A stretch of DNA of 64,000 nt from Caecitellus pseudoparvulus (lineage: Eukaryota > Bigyra: Bicosoecida). Under the pieces are notes generated by a model. The model was not told the DNA's origin. It saw nothing but the letters and a program-made list of their open reading frames with translations, and did not search any database. The DNA is taken from positions 62,001-126,000 of the forward strand of contig CBFFRQ010000039.1 of the NCBI GenBank assembly GCA_965644315.1. The letters run 5' to 3'. Shown here one piece after another: positions 41,558 to 50,766 of the stretch (its first letter is position 1; each line of letters opens with the position of its first letter). A program made the position numbers and the translations under genes.

Positions 41558-43586
41558 ATGCGCTCCGTGCTTTGCCTCGCCGCCGCGTCTGCCCTGGCCC
41601 CCGCTGGACCTCCTCGCCACGCACACACTTCCTGCACCATGCTGGGCCGCGTTGCGTCAGGCGCTGCGCGCGCACGCAGCGCCGCAGCGTCGCTGGCATG
41701 GACGCCACGAGTGACCTCCCTGAGGTGGTGCTCTTCCTCTGCGGAGGAGCTGCTGTCCTCGCCCCGGGAGGTGATGGAGTACGACGTCGTGGTGGTGGGC
41801 GCCGGGCCTTCGGGGCTGTCGGCTGCCATCAAGTTCCGCCAGTTGTGCGCCGAGAAGGGCATCGACAAGTCCATCTGCGTCCTGGAGAAGGGCGCTGACG
41901 TCGGCATGCACATTCTCTCTGGCAACGTCTTCGAGACGCGGGCCCTGGATGAGCTCATCCCCGACTGGAAGGACAAGGGGGCGCCTGTGAGTGAACAAGT
42001 GCACTGCCTCAGCGCCTGAAACCCCGCCGCGCCGCCCAGCTGGCCACACGTTGCCCTTCCCGGCTCAGATCGAGACGGAAGCCGTCGAAGACAAGGTCAT
42101 GTACCTCACCAAGGGTGCGTTGGATTGCCAGTCAGCGCCTGCGTTGGCTGCGCCACACGCCCCTCCCTTGCCGCCTCCCTGTACAGACCGTGGCATTTCC
42201 CTGCCCATCATCCCCCTGCAGCAAAACCACGGCAACTACATTATCTCCCTGTCCCAGCTGACGTCCTGGCTGGGCGAGCAAGCCACAGAGTTGGGCGTGG
42301 ACATCTTCCCCGCCACGGCCGCCTCCGAGGTTCTGTACGGCGACGACGGCAGCGTGCGCGGCGTGGCCACGAGGGACATGGGCATTGCCAAGGACGGCAC
42401 GCCCAAGGACAACTTCACACGGGGCATTGAGATCACAGGCAAGCAGACGCTCATCTCTGAGGGTGTGCGAGGCAGCTGCGCTGAGGACATCATGGCCAAG
42501 CTGGGCCTGCGGGAGGGTGTGGACCCCCAGACGTACGGGCTGGGCCTGAAGGAGGTGTGGGAGGTGGACCCCGAGAAGAACCCCCACTTCAAGCCAGGGT
42601 ACATCCAGCACTCCATTGGCTGGCCCTCCCCCTCTGACGTGTACGCAGGGTCCTTCCTGTACCACATGGCCCCCAACTACGTCCTTGTCGGGTACGTCGT
42701 GGGCCTGGACTACCAGAACCCGTACCTGAACCCGTACAAGGAGTTCCAGACGTGGAAGCACCACCCAGAGGTGTCCAAGCACCTGGAGGGCGGCCGCTGC
42801 ATCCAGTACGGCGCCCGCTGCATCAACGAGGGCGGCGCACAGGCCATCCCCAAGATCACTTTCCCTGGAGGTGCCCTGCTGGGCTGCTCTGCAGGGTTCC
42901 TGAACGTGCCCAAGATCAAGGGCAGTCACTTGGCCATGAAGACTGGTGCCCTGGCTGGCGAGGCTGTCTTTGAGCTGTTCGAGGAGGCTGAGAAGAAGGG
43001 CGAAGAGCTGGGGGAGGGCGTGGAGGCGACTGGGTACGACACCGCCGTCAAGAGCAGCTGGGCGTGGGAGGAGATGCACGCAGTGCGCAACTACCACCCC
43101 TCCTTCAAGTGGGGGCAGCTGGCAGGCGTCCTGTACTCTGGCATCTCCGCCTACCTGCTGGGCGGGCGGGAGCCATGGACTTTCCGCAACTCCAAGCCCG
43201 ACTCCGCCAAGACACGCCCCGCTGCAGCGAGCGAAGCCATTGAGTACCCCAAGCCTGACGGCAAGCTGTCCTTTGACATCCTGGAGAACCTGCAGCGCTC
43301 AGGCACCAACCATGAGGAGCAGCCAGCACACTTGCGCGTGAAGCCAGAGCTGGCCCACGTGCCAGGCAAGGTGTCCTACAAGACTTATGGCGCCCCTGAG
43401 ACCCGCTTCTGCCCCGCAAAGGTGTATGAGTACGCCGACGAGACGGACAGCGAAGGCAACGGGCAGCTCATCATTAACGCCCAGAACTGCGTTCACTGCA
43501 AGTGCTGCAGCATCAAGATGCCCCAGGAGTACATCGACTGGACTGTCCCCGAAGGCGGCGGTGGCCCCGCTTACTCCCACATGTAA
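41558..43586 (+). CDS. ETFDH: Electron-transfer flavoprotein:ubiquinone oxidoreductase, mitochondrial
   Basis: Exons 41558-41986, 42069-42114 and 42187-43586 (5' sites GTGAGT, GTGCGT) join in phase to 624 residues, close to the human 617. ETF-QO passes electrons from ETF to ubiquinone at the inner mitochondrial membrane during fatty-acid and amino-acid oxidation. The first 60 residues are Arg/Ser/Ala-rich with almost no acidic residues, a mitochondrial leader. The FAD dinucleotide-binding motif is VVVVGAGPSGLSAA at about residue 76. The ubiquinone-site region reads NHGNYIISLSQL, and QTYGLGLKEVWEV and GLDYQNPYLNPYKEFQ are family blocks. The 4Fe-4S ligands are in FCPAKVYEY and INAQNCVHCKCC. The end EGGGGPAYSHM matches the family terminus. 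A second Met (TMLGRVASG) could also start the leader. Confidence 0.97.
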
Positions 43587-43935
43587 GTGCCCTTGCTGCT
43601 GTGGTCCCTGCAGCGAATGCATGCAAGCCCCAGGGTTCAGGTGGAAGGTTGTGCAGAGGCTCCCCCTGCCATCGCCGAGCAGCATGCAAACCCCCCCGGC
43701 ATTGCCTCGGTGCACCATGCGAGTTGCCCACAATTTTCATCGTGCACCACCGTAACTTGCGAGCGCACTCTGGCGCTGCCTTGGACCATCCAAACCCCAG
43801 CTAGCGAGCCTTCGAGCCTCGAAGTGCTCCAGATTCCGCACTCAGCACGTCCAGTGCACATCGGGTGCTCCCTCGCCTCGACCGGTGTTCCTGAGGGGGG
43901 CGCCCAGCTCAGCAACCTAACAGCTCAGGTGCAAC
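43587..43935. other. Intergenic region
   Basis: About 350 bp between ETFDH and the first proposed MYB exon. It should hold the ETFDH 3' UTR and the promoter of the following gene. No RNA gene or repeat was recognised. Confidence 0.4.
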
Positions 43936-44250
43936 ATGGCAGCCTCGTCAGAGGTCACCCTAGGTGCGTCTGCCTGGGTCGGCGTGGGGTGCAAGCTGGG
44001 CCGTCCCCAAGACACCACCGCCCAGCCTCGTCGCGGCGAGCACGCAGCACACTGCACCTTGCGCCCTCTGCAGACACCATCGGGGGCGTGAAGCGCGCCT
44101 CTCGTCAATCCTACAGTGACGTGTCCCCATCCCAGCAGGTGGCTGGCGCTGGTGCTGCCCTGGTTCTTGATGATCCCTCCCCTCGCCAGGGTGAAGACAA
44201 GAAACGCAGCCGCGCCTCAGGCAGCGCTGATGGCACCATGGATGCTCCCA
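43936..44250 (+). CDS. Probable 5' exons of the MYB gene (or of a small separate gene)
   Basis: An ATG at 43936 opens 28 coding bases to a GTGCGT site. A CAG before 44074 continues the frame through 44250, where another GTGCGT follows. The joined peptide begins MAASSEVTLDTIGGVKR and continues as a Ser/Lys/Arg-rich, coding-looking stretch (SYSDVSPSQQ, GEDKKRSRAS). Direction and distance point to 5' exons of the MYB gene. How they join to the ATG-containing exon at 44643 is unclear; a very short exon at about 44454-44461 followed by a CAG before 44613 would keep the frame. Transcript data would settle this. Confidence 0.4.
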
Positions 44251-44642
44251 GTGCGTGCCATGCCTTGTGTTGTCTGGAATGTTCTCGCGGGAAGGTTGTC
44301 AGGTGGCCTGTGGCACCTACTCGCCGCTTGCTGCTTGTGCTCCGGAGGCGGCGGCAAGAGTTCCGCTTCGCCCTTCATGCTGCCGACTGCCTGCAGCCTG
44401 CTTGCCGTGACGGATGGCAACACCTCCACGGGTCATTTTCGTGCCTTTCACAGGGGTAGTCGTGAGTGCTTGCCGAAGCAGGGTTGCAGCTCTCCTGCCA
44501 CCTGCTCAAGCGTGGCCCCATCACCAATTGCAACGTGGCAGCGTTTCTTGCAAACCCTCCGCACCAGCCTCATCCTCACACGTGGTCCGCCCCTGCGCCG
44601 CCCACCTCACAGAGCCGCCCGAGCCGAGTCCGTCACTCCACA

Positions 44643-47090
44643 ATGAAAGCTGCCGCCATGTTCCTTGGGGGTGACGATGAGTACAGTCCGACGGAGTCGC
44701 CGGATGGCAGCTCTGGTGCGTCCTGGCCCGCCGACTACACGCACCGCTGCCACACGCCTCATGCTGCACACGTCCCATGCTTCCTCTGCCTCATCCCCGC
44801 AGATGACGAGAGCTCCCAGGATTCACCTTCGCGGGCTGTGCGCAACCAGCGCTTGTCGGAGTCTTGCTTGGGCAAGAAGAAACGGCCGTGGAATACGAAG
44901 GAGGACCGGTGCCTGTTGGAGGTCGTGTCACGCCGAGTCCTTCAGAAATTCGAGGTGGGGGACTACACGCCACCTCAGCACCCCGTCCACGAGCTGTCGA
45001 AGTTCCGCCTGACCAACCTGCCTTGGGTGGACATCAGCAAGGAGTTGAACCTGAACGGTGGCGTGCACCGCAACTCCAAGCAGTGCAGAGAGCGCTTCAC
45101 CAACTTCCTCGCCTACAATCGCGGCATGGTGTCGCTGTGCTTGCGCCCAGATGCGTCCAAAGCTGTTGGCGTGTCTTTGTCGATTGTGGAGGCCGACAAG
45201 GAGGATGTGCTGCGACAGCGCAAGGAAGACCGCCGCTCCAAGGCCGCGGACAAGCGCCGGCAATGGACCCACCAGGAAGACATGGACCTGCTGCAACTGC
45301 AGAAGGAGTTTGGCAACAAGTGGGCGCTCATCGCACGGCACATCCCGAACAAAAACGACAGCCAAGTGAAGAACCGCTGGTACTCCAGGCAGCGCAAGCA
45401 AGCCCGCCAAGCCCGCGGCGGCAGCGGGAAGGGCGCACGAGGCGCCGCCTCACCAACCCCTTCCTCTGCCTCCAGTGCACATTCTGGCAGGGGGCAGCAC
45501 ACCGTCAAGGACAGCCGGTCTGCCATGCTGCCGAGCGCGCACCCCTCTGCAATCCGCTGGGGACCCACGCCCACGCATGGCAGTGCGCCGGCGGCTTCAC
45601 AGCCCGCCTTCACACAGGCACACCACACAGGCCACCAGGAGCTGCCCGATGCAGGGCAGGGCACCTCGCCACAAGAGGCGCTGCATTCTACCCAGGCTCG
45701 CTCGGTGTGGCAGGTGGTAGGGCCAACTGGCCACCAGCTGCAGCAGCAGCAGCAGCACCCCCCTTCCGCGCATGCCGGCATGTCTGGCGCATACCTCCCC
45801 CTATCACACCCTGGCTTGGCGCAGCCAGAAGGCGCACATGCCATCCCTACACACGCCATCCCCACGCTCCACATGACGCACGGCATGTGGCATGCTTCAC
45901 CCCGCACTGATCTGTCCGGGGCGGGCGGCAATCCCATGATTTCGCCAGGCCCGGGCATGGCCTCTCAGGCCAGTCTGCCAGTACACCTGGCCTCCGAGTC
46001 GTCGACACTCATCCGGGCGGTGCTGAGCAGCCCCACCGACTCCATGACCGGTGGATCCACAGGGCGCAGCCACACCGCCTCCCTGCCCTCCTTGCGGAAG
46101 CTGCCAGCCTTGCGTGGCGAGGGCACGCCCGTGCTCCCCGAGTGTGGCGACGGGAGGGTGGCGGGCGGGCAGGGCCCATGGCGCACGCCGTACTTTGAGG
46201 CCAGCCCCGCGTCTGCCCGGGCACCCGGAGTCGTGGTACGCCTGAGCCAGCCTGACTCGGCGCGGCGGGATGAAGGGCAAGGGTGCGCGCCGCCGCCGCT
46301 GGAGTCGGCACGCAGCGACGGGCGGCCTGCCATCGCTGGCAGCAGTGAAGGCGGCACGGCAAGCTCAGGCAGCACCCAAAGCCAGTCTCACTCGTACGTG
46401 CAAATCGGGCACGGTTCGATCCACACCAGCACCTCCACGCCGCCATTCGGGTCCACTACTGGCACTGTGTCAGCCAACCAAGCCTCCATATCGTTCGTGT
46501 CCCAGCCGTCCATCACGGCTGGGACCGGCGAGGCACCACAACAGTCTGGCGTGCAGCACGCAGCCGTTCCCTCCGCGCTGCACGTTCAACACCCCGGGGC
46601 AGTTTTTGGCATTCACACCATGCCTACCCGCCTGAGCACCATCCACAGCACAGAGGAACAGCCGTTTGCTGAGCGTGGGTCTACATCCTCCACTACCAAA
46701 GCGCTGGACAAGGCTTACCGTGAAGGGTGCTCCATCAGGCCCAAACCAATTCCTAACCTGCCCCCCGTAAAGGTGCCCAGCTCTGCGCTCTTTCCACAAG
46801 ACCACCTCGAGCAGCACACTTCAAGCGGGTCACAGGTGACGTCAACCTCGGGAGGCTCGCCCAATGGGTCCAGAGAAGAGAGCGCCTCTGCCTTTGCCGC
46901 AGCAGGGCGGCAAACAGACGTAAGCACAAAGCGCAGGCGCCCCAAAGGGGAGAGGAGCTCTGCTGCTGCGGCAGCGGGGCGGCCAACTGACGTGCGCACA
47001 CACCAGAAGCATGTTGACCGCTCCCAAAGGCCCGTAAAGCAGAGGCTGACGAAAACCCACATCGCAAGCTGGGAAGAGTTCAGGGTGTGA
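44643..47090 (+). CDS. Two-repeat MYB/SANT transcription factor
   Basis: Exons 44643-44715 and 44803-47090 (GTGCGT...CGCAG) give 786 residues from the ATG at 44643; further 5' exons may exist from 43936. The first MYB/SANT repeat, about residues 49-125, starts KKKRPWNTKEDRCLLEVV. It holds a long insert before WVDISKELNL and HRNSKQCRERFTNFL. The second, about 177-225, is canonical: RQWTHQEDMDLLQLQ, FGNKWALIARHIPNK, QVKNRWYSRQRK. Trp spacing and NRWY agree with DNA-binding MYB repeats. The rest is Ser/Pro/His/Gln-rich with a short poly-Gln (CAG) run at about 45741-45756, typical of activation regions. A short basic repeat pair near the end (RQTDVSTKRRRPKG and GRPTDVRTHQKH) looks like an internal duplication. 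Nuclear, sequence-specific regulator; targets unknown. Confidence 0.85.
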   Translation: MKAAAMFLGGDDEYSPTESPDGSSGASWPADYTHRCHTPHAAHVPCFLCLIPADDESSQDSPSRAVRNQRLSESCLGKKKRPWNTKEDRCLLEVVSRRVLQKFEVGDYTPPQHPVHELSKFRLTNLPWVDISKELNLNGGVHRNSKQCRERFTNFLAYNRGMVSLCLRPDASKAVGVSLSIVEADKEDVLRQRKEDRRSKAADKRRQWTHQEDMDLLQLQKEFGNKWALIARHIPNKNDSQVKNRWYSRQRKQARQARGGSGKGARGAASPTPSSASSAHSGRGQHTVKDSRSAMLPSAHPSAIRWGPTPTHGSAPAASQPAFTQAHHTGHQELPDAGQGTSPQEALHSTQARSVWQVVGPTGHQLQQQQQHPPSAHAGMSGAYLPLSHPGLAQPEGAHAIPTHAIPTLHMTHGMWHASPRTDLSGAGGNPMISPGPGMASQASLPVHLASESSTLIRAVLSSPTDSMTGGSTGRSHTASLPSLRKLPALRGEGTPVLPECGDGRVAGGQGPWRTPYFEASPASARAPGVVVRLSQPDSARRDEGQGCAPPPLESARSDGRPAIAGSSEGGTASSGSTQSQSHSYVQIGHGSIHTSTSTPPFGSTTGTVSANQASISFVSQPSITAGTGEAPQQSGVQHAAVPSALHVQHPGAVFGIHTMPTRLSTIHSTEEQPFAERGSTSSTTKALDKAYREGCSIRPKPIPNLPPVKVPSSALFPQDHLEQHTSSGSQVTSTSGGSPNGSREESASAFAAAGRQTDVSTKRRRPKGERSSAAAAAGRPTDVRTHQKHVDRSQRPVKQRLTKTHIASWEEFRV

Positions 47091-47220
47091 TCGTGGTCTG
47101 GCCAACATTGCGCAAAGTGCACAACAATGCACAAACCACTTACTCGATCCTTGAATTGCTTTGCGGAGCGCAGTCATTGTGCTTACGCACCAGAGCCCTC
47201 GGGGGTCTACTTCAGTGTCT

Positions 47221-47230
47221 GCGGAAATCG
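47221..47230 (+). promoter_or_regulatory. GCGGAAATCG variant element before the 47235 gene
   Basis: GCGGAAATCG lies 4 bp upstream of the start codon at 47235. It is a one-base variant of the recurring element in the orientation seen on the coding strand of RRP5 and the PPIE-like gene. Confidence 0.35.
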
Positions 47231-47234
47231 ATCC

Positions 47235-48785
47235 ATGCAAGCCCTCCTCGGACAAGCTCGGGTCCGCACTGCCCGTGCAGGGCGGTGCCTGCAGCGGCAA
47301 ATCAGGGCCTTCTCCACAGAGCACATGACCCTTCCAGATCTTTTCCCGAACCTGTCTGACGACCCGCAGCATGCCTGGTTTGTGTGGAAAACCAATGCGT
47401 GCAGGCTGCCTTGCAGCACCAGTCTGGCCACGGCTGCCTTTGACCTGCAAATGAACCACGAAGCCTCTCGGGGAGAGTGGGCCCACCTTAGCCAGTACAT
47501 GATGGTGCTGTTCTGGGCTGAACTCCTCCGGACCCAACCCGACGGCGACAGCGCCATGGCGCTCTTTCGCCACATGTTGGAAGGGAGCCAGGCCGCTTCG
47601 TACACTCAGGAGGAGAAGGAGGCCGGCCTGCCCCTGGAGATAGCCTCCGGAGTTCTGAAGGCCTTCTTGCTGTCCATGCCAGCAGAGTTTGACCGTGTTC
47701 GTGCTGGCCAAGCCCTTGCAAAGCGAGCTGTGGATGAAGGCTTGTATCCAGCCTTCCTGCAAGAAGCAACTGCTGCCGGGCTGCACCACGAGGCGGCACA
47801 GGCCCATGCCGACTGGCGTGCCGGCTCCATCCTCGCACTCCCACACTGGTTGCTGCACGCAGATGGCGCGCAGGCCTCGCCCAGCTCGCCCGTGGACGAA
47901 GCTGGCTTCCCCGCTCGAGCCAGGCTGTACTTGGAGCCGGCCACATGGCCCAACCCTGGCCTGCCTGCTGCCCAAGGCATTTGGAGGTCCAGTGCGCTGA
48001 GTGGCGTGACGCCCTGGTGGGCCGTCAGCTCTGAGTTGGCATCCAGCTGCGCAGAGCTGGCTGGCTTCAAGGCAGAGCAGAGCACCGATTACTTCCAAGC
48101 CGAGGTGGGCGCCCAACTCGTCACCTGCCGGGCCATGACACAGGGGTACCTGCACGGCTTCTTCGCGTCCGGGCGCCCGGAGTATGTGAGCACACTCACA
48201 GAGCTGGCGTCACACTGGATGCACTTTAGTGAAGACTTCCCCCTGGACTACGTGCAAGATCTGGCCTTCGAGGACCCTGCCGACCCGCTCAGCGACGAGT
48301 TTGGTGAGCCCCTGCCCGCGTCCATCGCAGGCGTGCCCACAACGGCGCCGCAATGGGCTGGCAGCCGCATGGCACTGCACTGGCTGAGCATCATCGTCAC
48401 TGAGTACGCCTGCGCCTGGGATGCCTTTGTGCAGCAGACAGAGGTGGTGATGGAGGCAGCTCTCCAGGCACAGGATGGAGGGGGTGCCGACTCAAGACAG
48501 CGCTCCACCGATGCTCTGGCCGCCATGCAGGAAGGACATGCTGCACCACACCTGGATCTGTCTGGGCTCCCTCCCCACATGCAGCAAGTCGTGCTGTTCA
48601 CCATGACCTACATGCCTGTGTTTGCCCGACAGCGGGCGACCGTGCACGCCGCCGCACTTGAAACCTTGGAGACTGACCTGCCCCCCGCCACGCGCGCAAT
48701 CATGCAGGATGCTGCGAAGGACCCCGTGCGCATGCACAGCGTGGAGGGCGCTGGCACCCCCAAATTCCCAGCAGCCTCCAGGTAG
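47235..48785 (+). CDS. Unknown protein with mitochondrial-type leader
   Basis: Single exon of 516 residues from the ATG at 47235. An in-frame ATG at 47127 is possible but precedes the GCGGAAATCG element. The first 28 residues (MQALLGQARVRTARAGRCLQ, then RQIRAFST) are basic and hydroxylated with no acidic residue, a strong mitochondrial-leader pattern with an RAFS-type cleavage site. The mature part is helical and rich in Trp and acidic residues, with short motifs such as DPQHAWFVWKTNA, GEWAHLSQYMMVLFWAELL and ALHWLSIIVTEYACAWDAF. There is no membrane segment and no recognised domain. The stop is 43 bp from that of the convergent Sec61beta gene. Confidence 0.75.
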   Translation: MQALLGQARVRTARAGRCLQRQIRAFSTEHMTLPDLFPNLSDDPQHAWFVWKTNACRLPCSTSLATAAFDLQMNHEASRGEWAHLSQYMMVLFWAELLRTQPDGDSAMALFRHMLEGSQAASYTQEEKEAGLPLEIASGVLKAFLLSMPAEFDRVRAGQALAKRAVDEGLYPAFLQEATAAGLHHEAAQAHADWRAGSILALPHWLLHADGAQASPSSPVDEAGFPARARLYLEPATWPNPGLPAAQGIWRSSALSGVTPWWAVSSELASSCAELAGFKAEQSTDYFQAEVGAQLVTCRAMTQGYLHGFFASGRPEYVSTLTELASHWMHFSEDFPLDYVQDLAFEDPADPLSDEFGEPLPASIAGVPTTAPQWAGSRMALHWLSIIVTEYACAWDAFVQQTEVVMEAALQAQDGGGADSRQRSTDALAAMQEGHAAPHLDLSGLPPHMQQVVLFTMTYMPVFARQRATVHAAALETLETDLPPATRAIMQDAAKDPVRMHSVEGAGTPKFPAASR

Positions 48786-48828
48786 CGACGCTGGTGTCAA
48801 GCCAGTGCCGCAGGACAGCTGCAATGCA

Positions 48829-49333
48829 TTACGCGCTGGAGGCAAAGGAAGACACCTTTCCGACAATGTGCAAGACCACCACAGCTCCGATGAACACCAG
48901 AGCACCGACCAGCACAAACATTGGCTCGCTGCGAAAAAGGCAGTGTGAGAGGGCGCAGACAAGGTGCGCCTGCTGCACTGCACTGCACTGCACTGCGCCG
49001 CACGCACAACTTCAGCCCGCTGCCGTCCACGGAGTACACCAGTGCCGGGTTGTTCCCTGGCGCGTTCAAGTTGTTAGCTGCGGCCCCGCTGCCCTTGCCG
49101 GAGCTGCTGCTTGGCTTGGAGCCCCTGCAACCGAGCACCGTGCGGACACACGTGTCTGCGGACTTTGCACCTGCCACCACATTCCCGCGCAAACTCACGC
49201 TGCCCTGCGCCCACCACGGCGCTGTGCTGCAGAGCCAGCTCCACTCTGAAAAATCAGCGACGAAAGCGGGGTGCATACGGCAACAAGCGTCGCAGTTCAG
49301 GCGCTTCCAGCGCAAGGGCGCCCCACGCACCAT
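48829..49333 (-). CDS. SEC61B: Sec61 translocon beta subunit
   Basis: A four-exon gene of 88 residues: 49333-49331 (only the ATG), 49245-49199, 49124-49008 and 48928-48829. 5' sites are GTGCGT, GTGAGT and GTGCGT, and 3' sites TTCAG, TGCAG and CGCAG; all phases agree and the total is 267 nt. The protein begins MSGAGSAAQRRGGRRAAGS, the usual basic Sec61beta head, then a Ser/Gly/Asn linker, VYSVDGSGLKFEP (matching the FYTEDSPGLKVGP region of the family) and one tail anchor FVLVGALVFIGAVVVLHIVGK. It is the small tail-anchored subunit of the ER protein-conducting channel. Length and topology match the family (about 80-100 residues). No single open frame covers it, so automated calling could miss it. 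Confidence 0.9.
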
Positions 49334-50578
49334 TGTGGCTCTGTGGTTCGGCTTGAGAAGGTAGCCCGGCGAGGGAGTGTGCAACCGACGGCTTGTGCGG
49401 CATGTAAGGGAAGGGGGTGGTTAAAGTGAGCAGTGAAGTTGATTGCAAGTGGGAACGCACGCCGTTTGCGCCAGGTCTTGGCTGTGCGTGGCAGGTGCTG
49501 GACCTTGCTGTCTCCTGCATCACGACGGGTAGCGCCCGAGCCCTGTGTGATGCAGCTGCGGGCGCCTCTTGTGTCGTGGAGGATGCCAGCGGGATGTTGT
49601 GTGTGGCATTGTGACTGGACCTTCGACTGGGATGCATTGCCTGCACTGCCATCACCTGCTGCTGTCGCGCTGCGCACCTGAAGCGTCACCCGGACTGACT
49701 CCCTTGCAGCAGATTGCTGACGTGACCAGGCGCGAAAGCTCCGGAGAGACCCCACACAGCTGGGTCGCCTGTGCTGCAAAGTCAAGTCCGAGTGCCTGCT
49801 CAGCTTCGTCACGCGCTTGGGTCGGGTTGAGGGTGCACAGGCGGTGGCCGTGACAGCGCACAACACCCCGGCACTTGAGCAGGGCTTGCGCTGATCGCAA
49901 GCTGTCTGGGGCCTGTGGCGCTACGCTGTTCGGGGATGAATGTTTCCCTCTCTCCCATAGCGCGTGGGGACACCACCTCGCGTTGGACGCGAGTCTTGTC
50001 CCGCCTGTGGCTGCAAACGTGACCAACCTGCTCAAGACGATGCACGAGGGACTACGGGCTTCGTCTGAGAGCTGCAAAGTCGAGCAGGGCGGTGGGGAGT
50101 GTGCCAGCACCAAGCCACTGGGAGACATCAACCCACAATTGATGACCATGGCCAATGATGAGCTGCCCTTGCTCGGGCGCCCAGCCATGCACTCGCGAAG
50201 GAGCAAATGTGAGTTAGCGTTGAAGCCAGACCTGGCTGTGGAGTAGCGCAAGCAGGCAATGTCGAGACGTGGGGGCAAATACTTCCGTGAGTACATGTAC
50301 ACGCGACGAAATGGGGTACAGCATGCGTGAACGCTCACCCTGGGTCGTTGTGCACGTCTGAGGGGGGGCTTCACACCCCTCACGCTCAGCGCAGCAGCAC
50401 TCTCGCTGCCAACGGCAATCACCATGCCACACCAAACTCCCCATCACGTCCATCGCCACCTTCGCACTCGGCCCATCATACTTCATGTGCAGCGCATCGT
50501 GGTCCTCGGAGGTTGCTTGCACTTGCTTGTGCCTGGCTGGGCACAGTCGGCGCTGGCGTTGCGTGGTGTGTGGCGGCT
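49334..50578. other. Long gene-poor interval
   Basis: About 1.25 kb between Sec61beta and the ATPase gene. Open frames exist on both strands (for example 49652-50425 on the minus and 49875-50246 on the plus strand), but none shows a known domain and they overlap each other. It could hold an unrecognised fast-evolving gene, a decayed gene or regulatory DNA for both flanks. No tRNA, tandem repeat or terminal inverted repeat was seen. Confidence 0.4.
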
Positions 50579-50588
50579 CAATTTCCGC
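50579..50588 (+). promoter_or_regulatory. CAATTTCCGC element in front of the ATPase gene
   Basis: Exact decamer on the coding strand. It is followed after about 90 bp by a probable 5'-UTR intron (50682-50764, GTGAGT...CACAG) that ends 2 bp before the ATG at 50767. If the element marks the start of transcription, it gives a 5' UTR of about 100 bases. Its presence suggests the ATPase gene is expressed from a host-type promoter. Confidence 0.5.
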
Positions 50589-50766
50589 ACTGCACCATTT
50601 GCAAGCAGCGTAGACGTCGATTCCGAAGCTGCGCGTCCCAGTTGTGCAGTCGAGGTGACTGGAAAACACAGAGAACAAGCAGTGAGTGCAGGTTTGCGAC
50701 GTGCAACGCCACCCTACGGGGATGCGTGTGGCTGAACGGCCACGTTCCGGGCTGTGACTCACAGGC

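Noticed and set aside
42132-43097. Minus-strand open frame of 321 codons opposite ETFDH
   Set aside because: ETFDH identity is certain across this segment; the antisense frame is composition driven.
46842-48155. Minus-strand open frame of 437 codons
   Set aside because: It overlaps the end of the MYB gene and the start of the 47235 gene, both better supported, and shows no domain.
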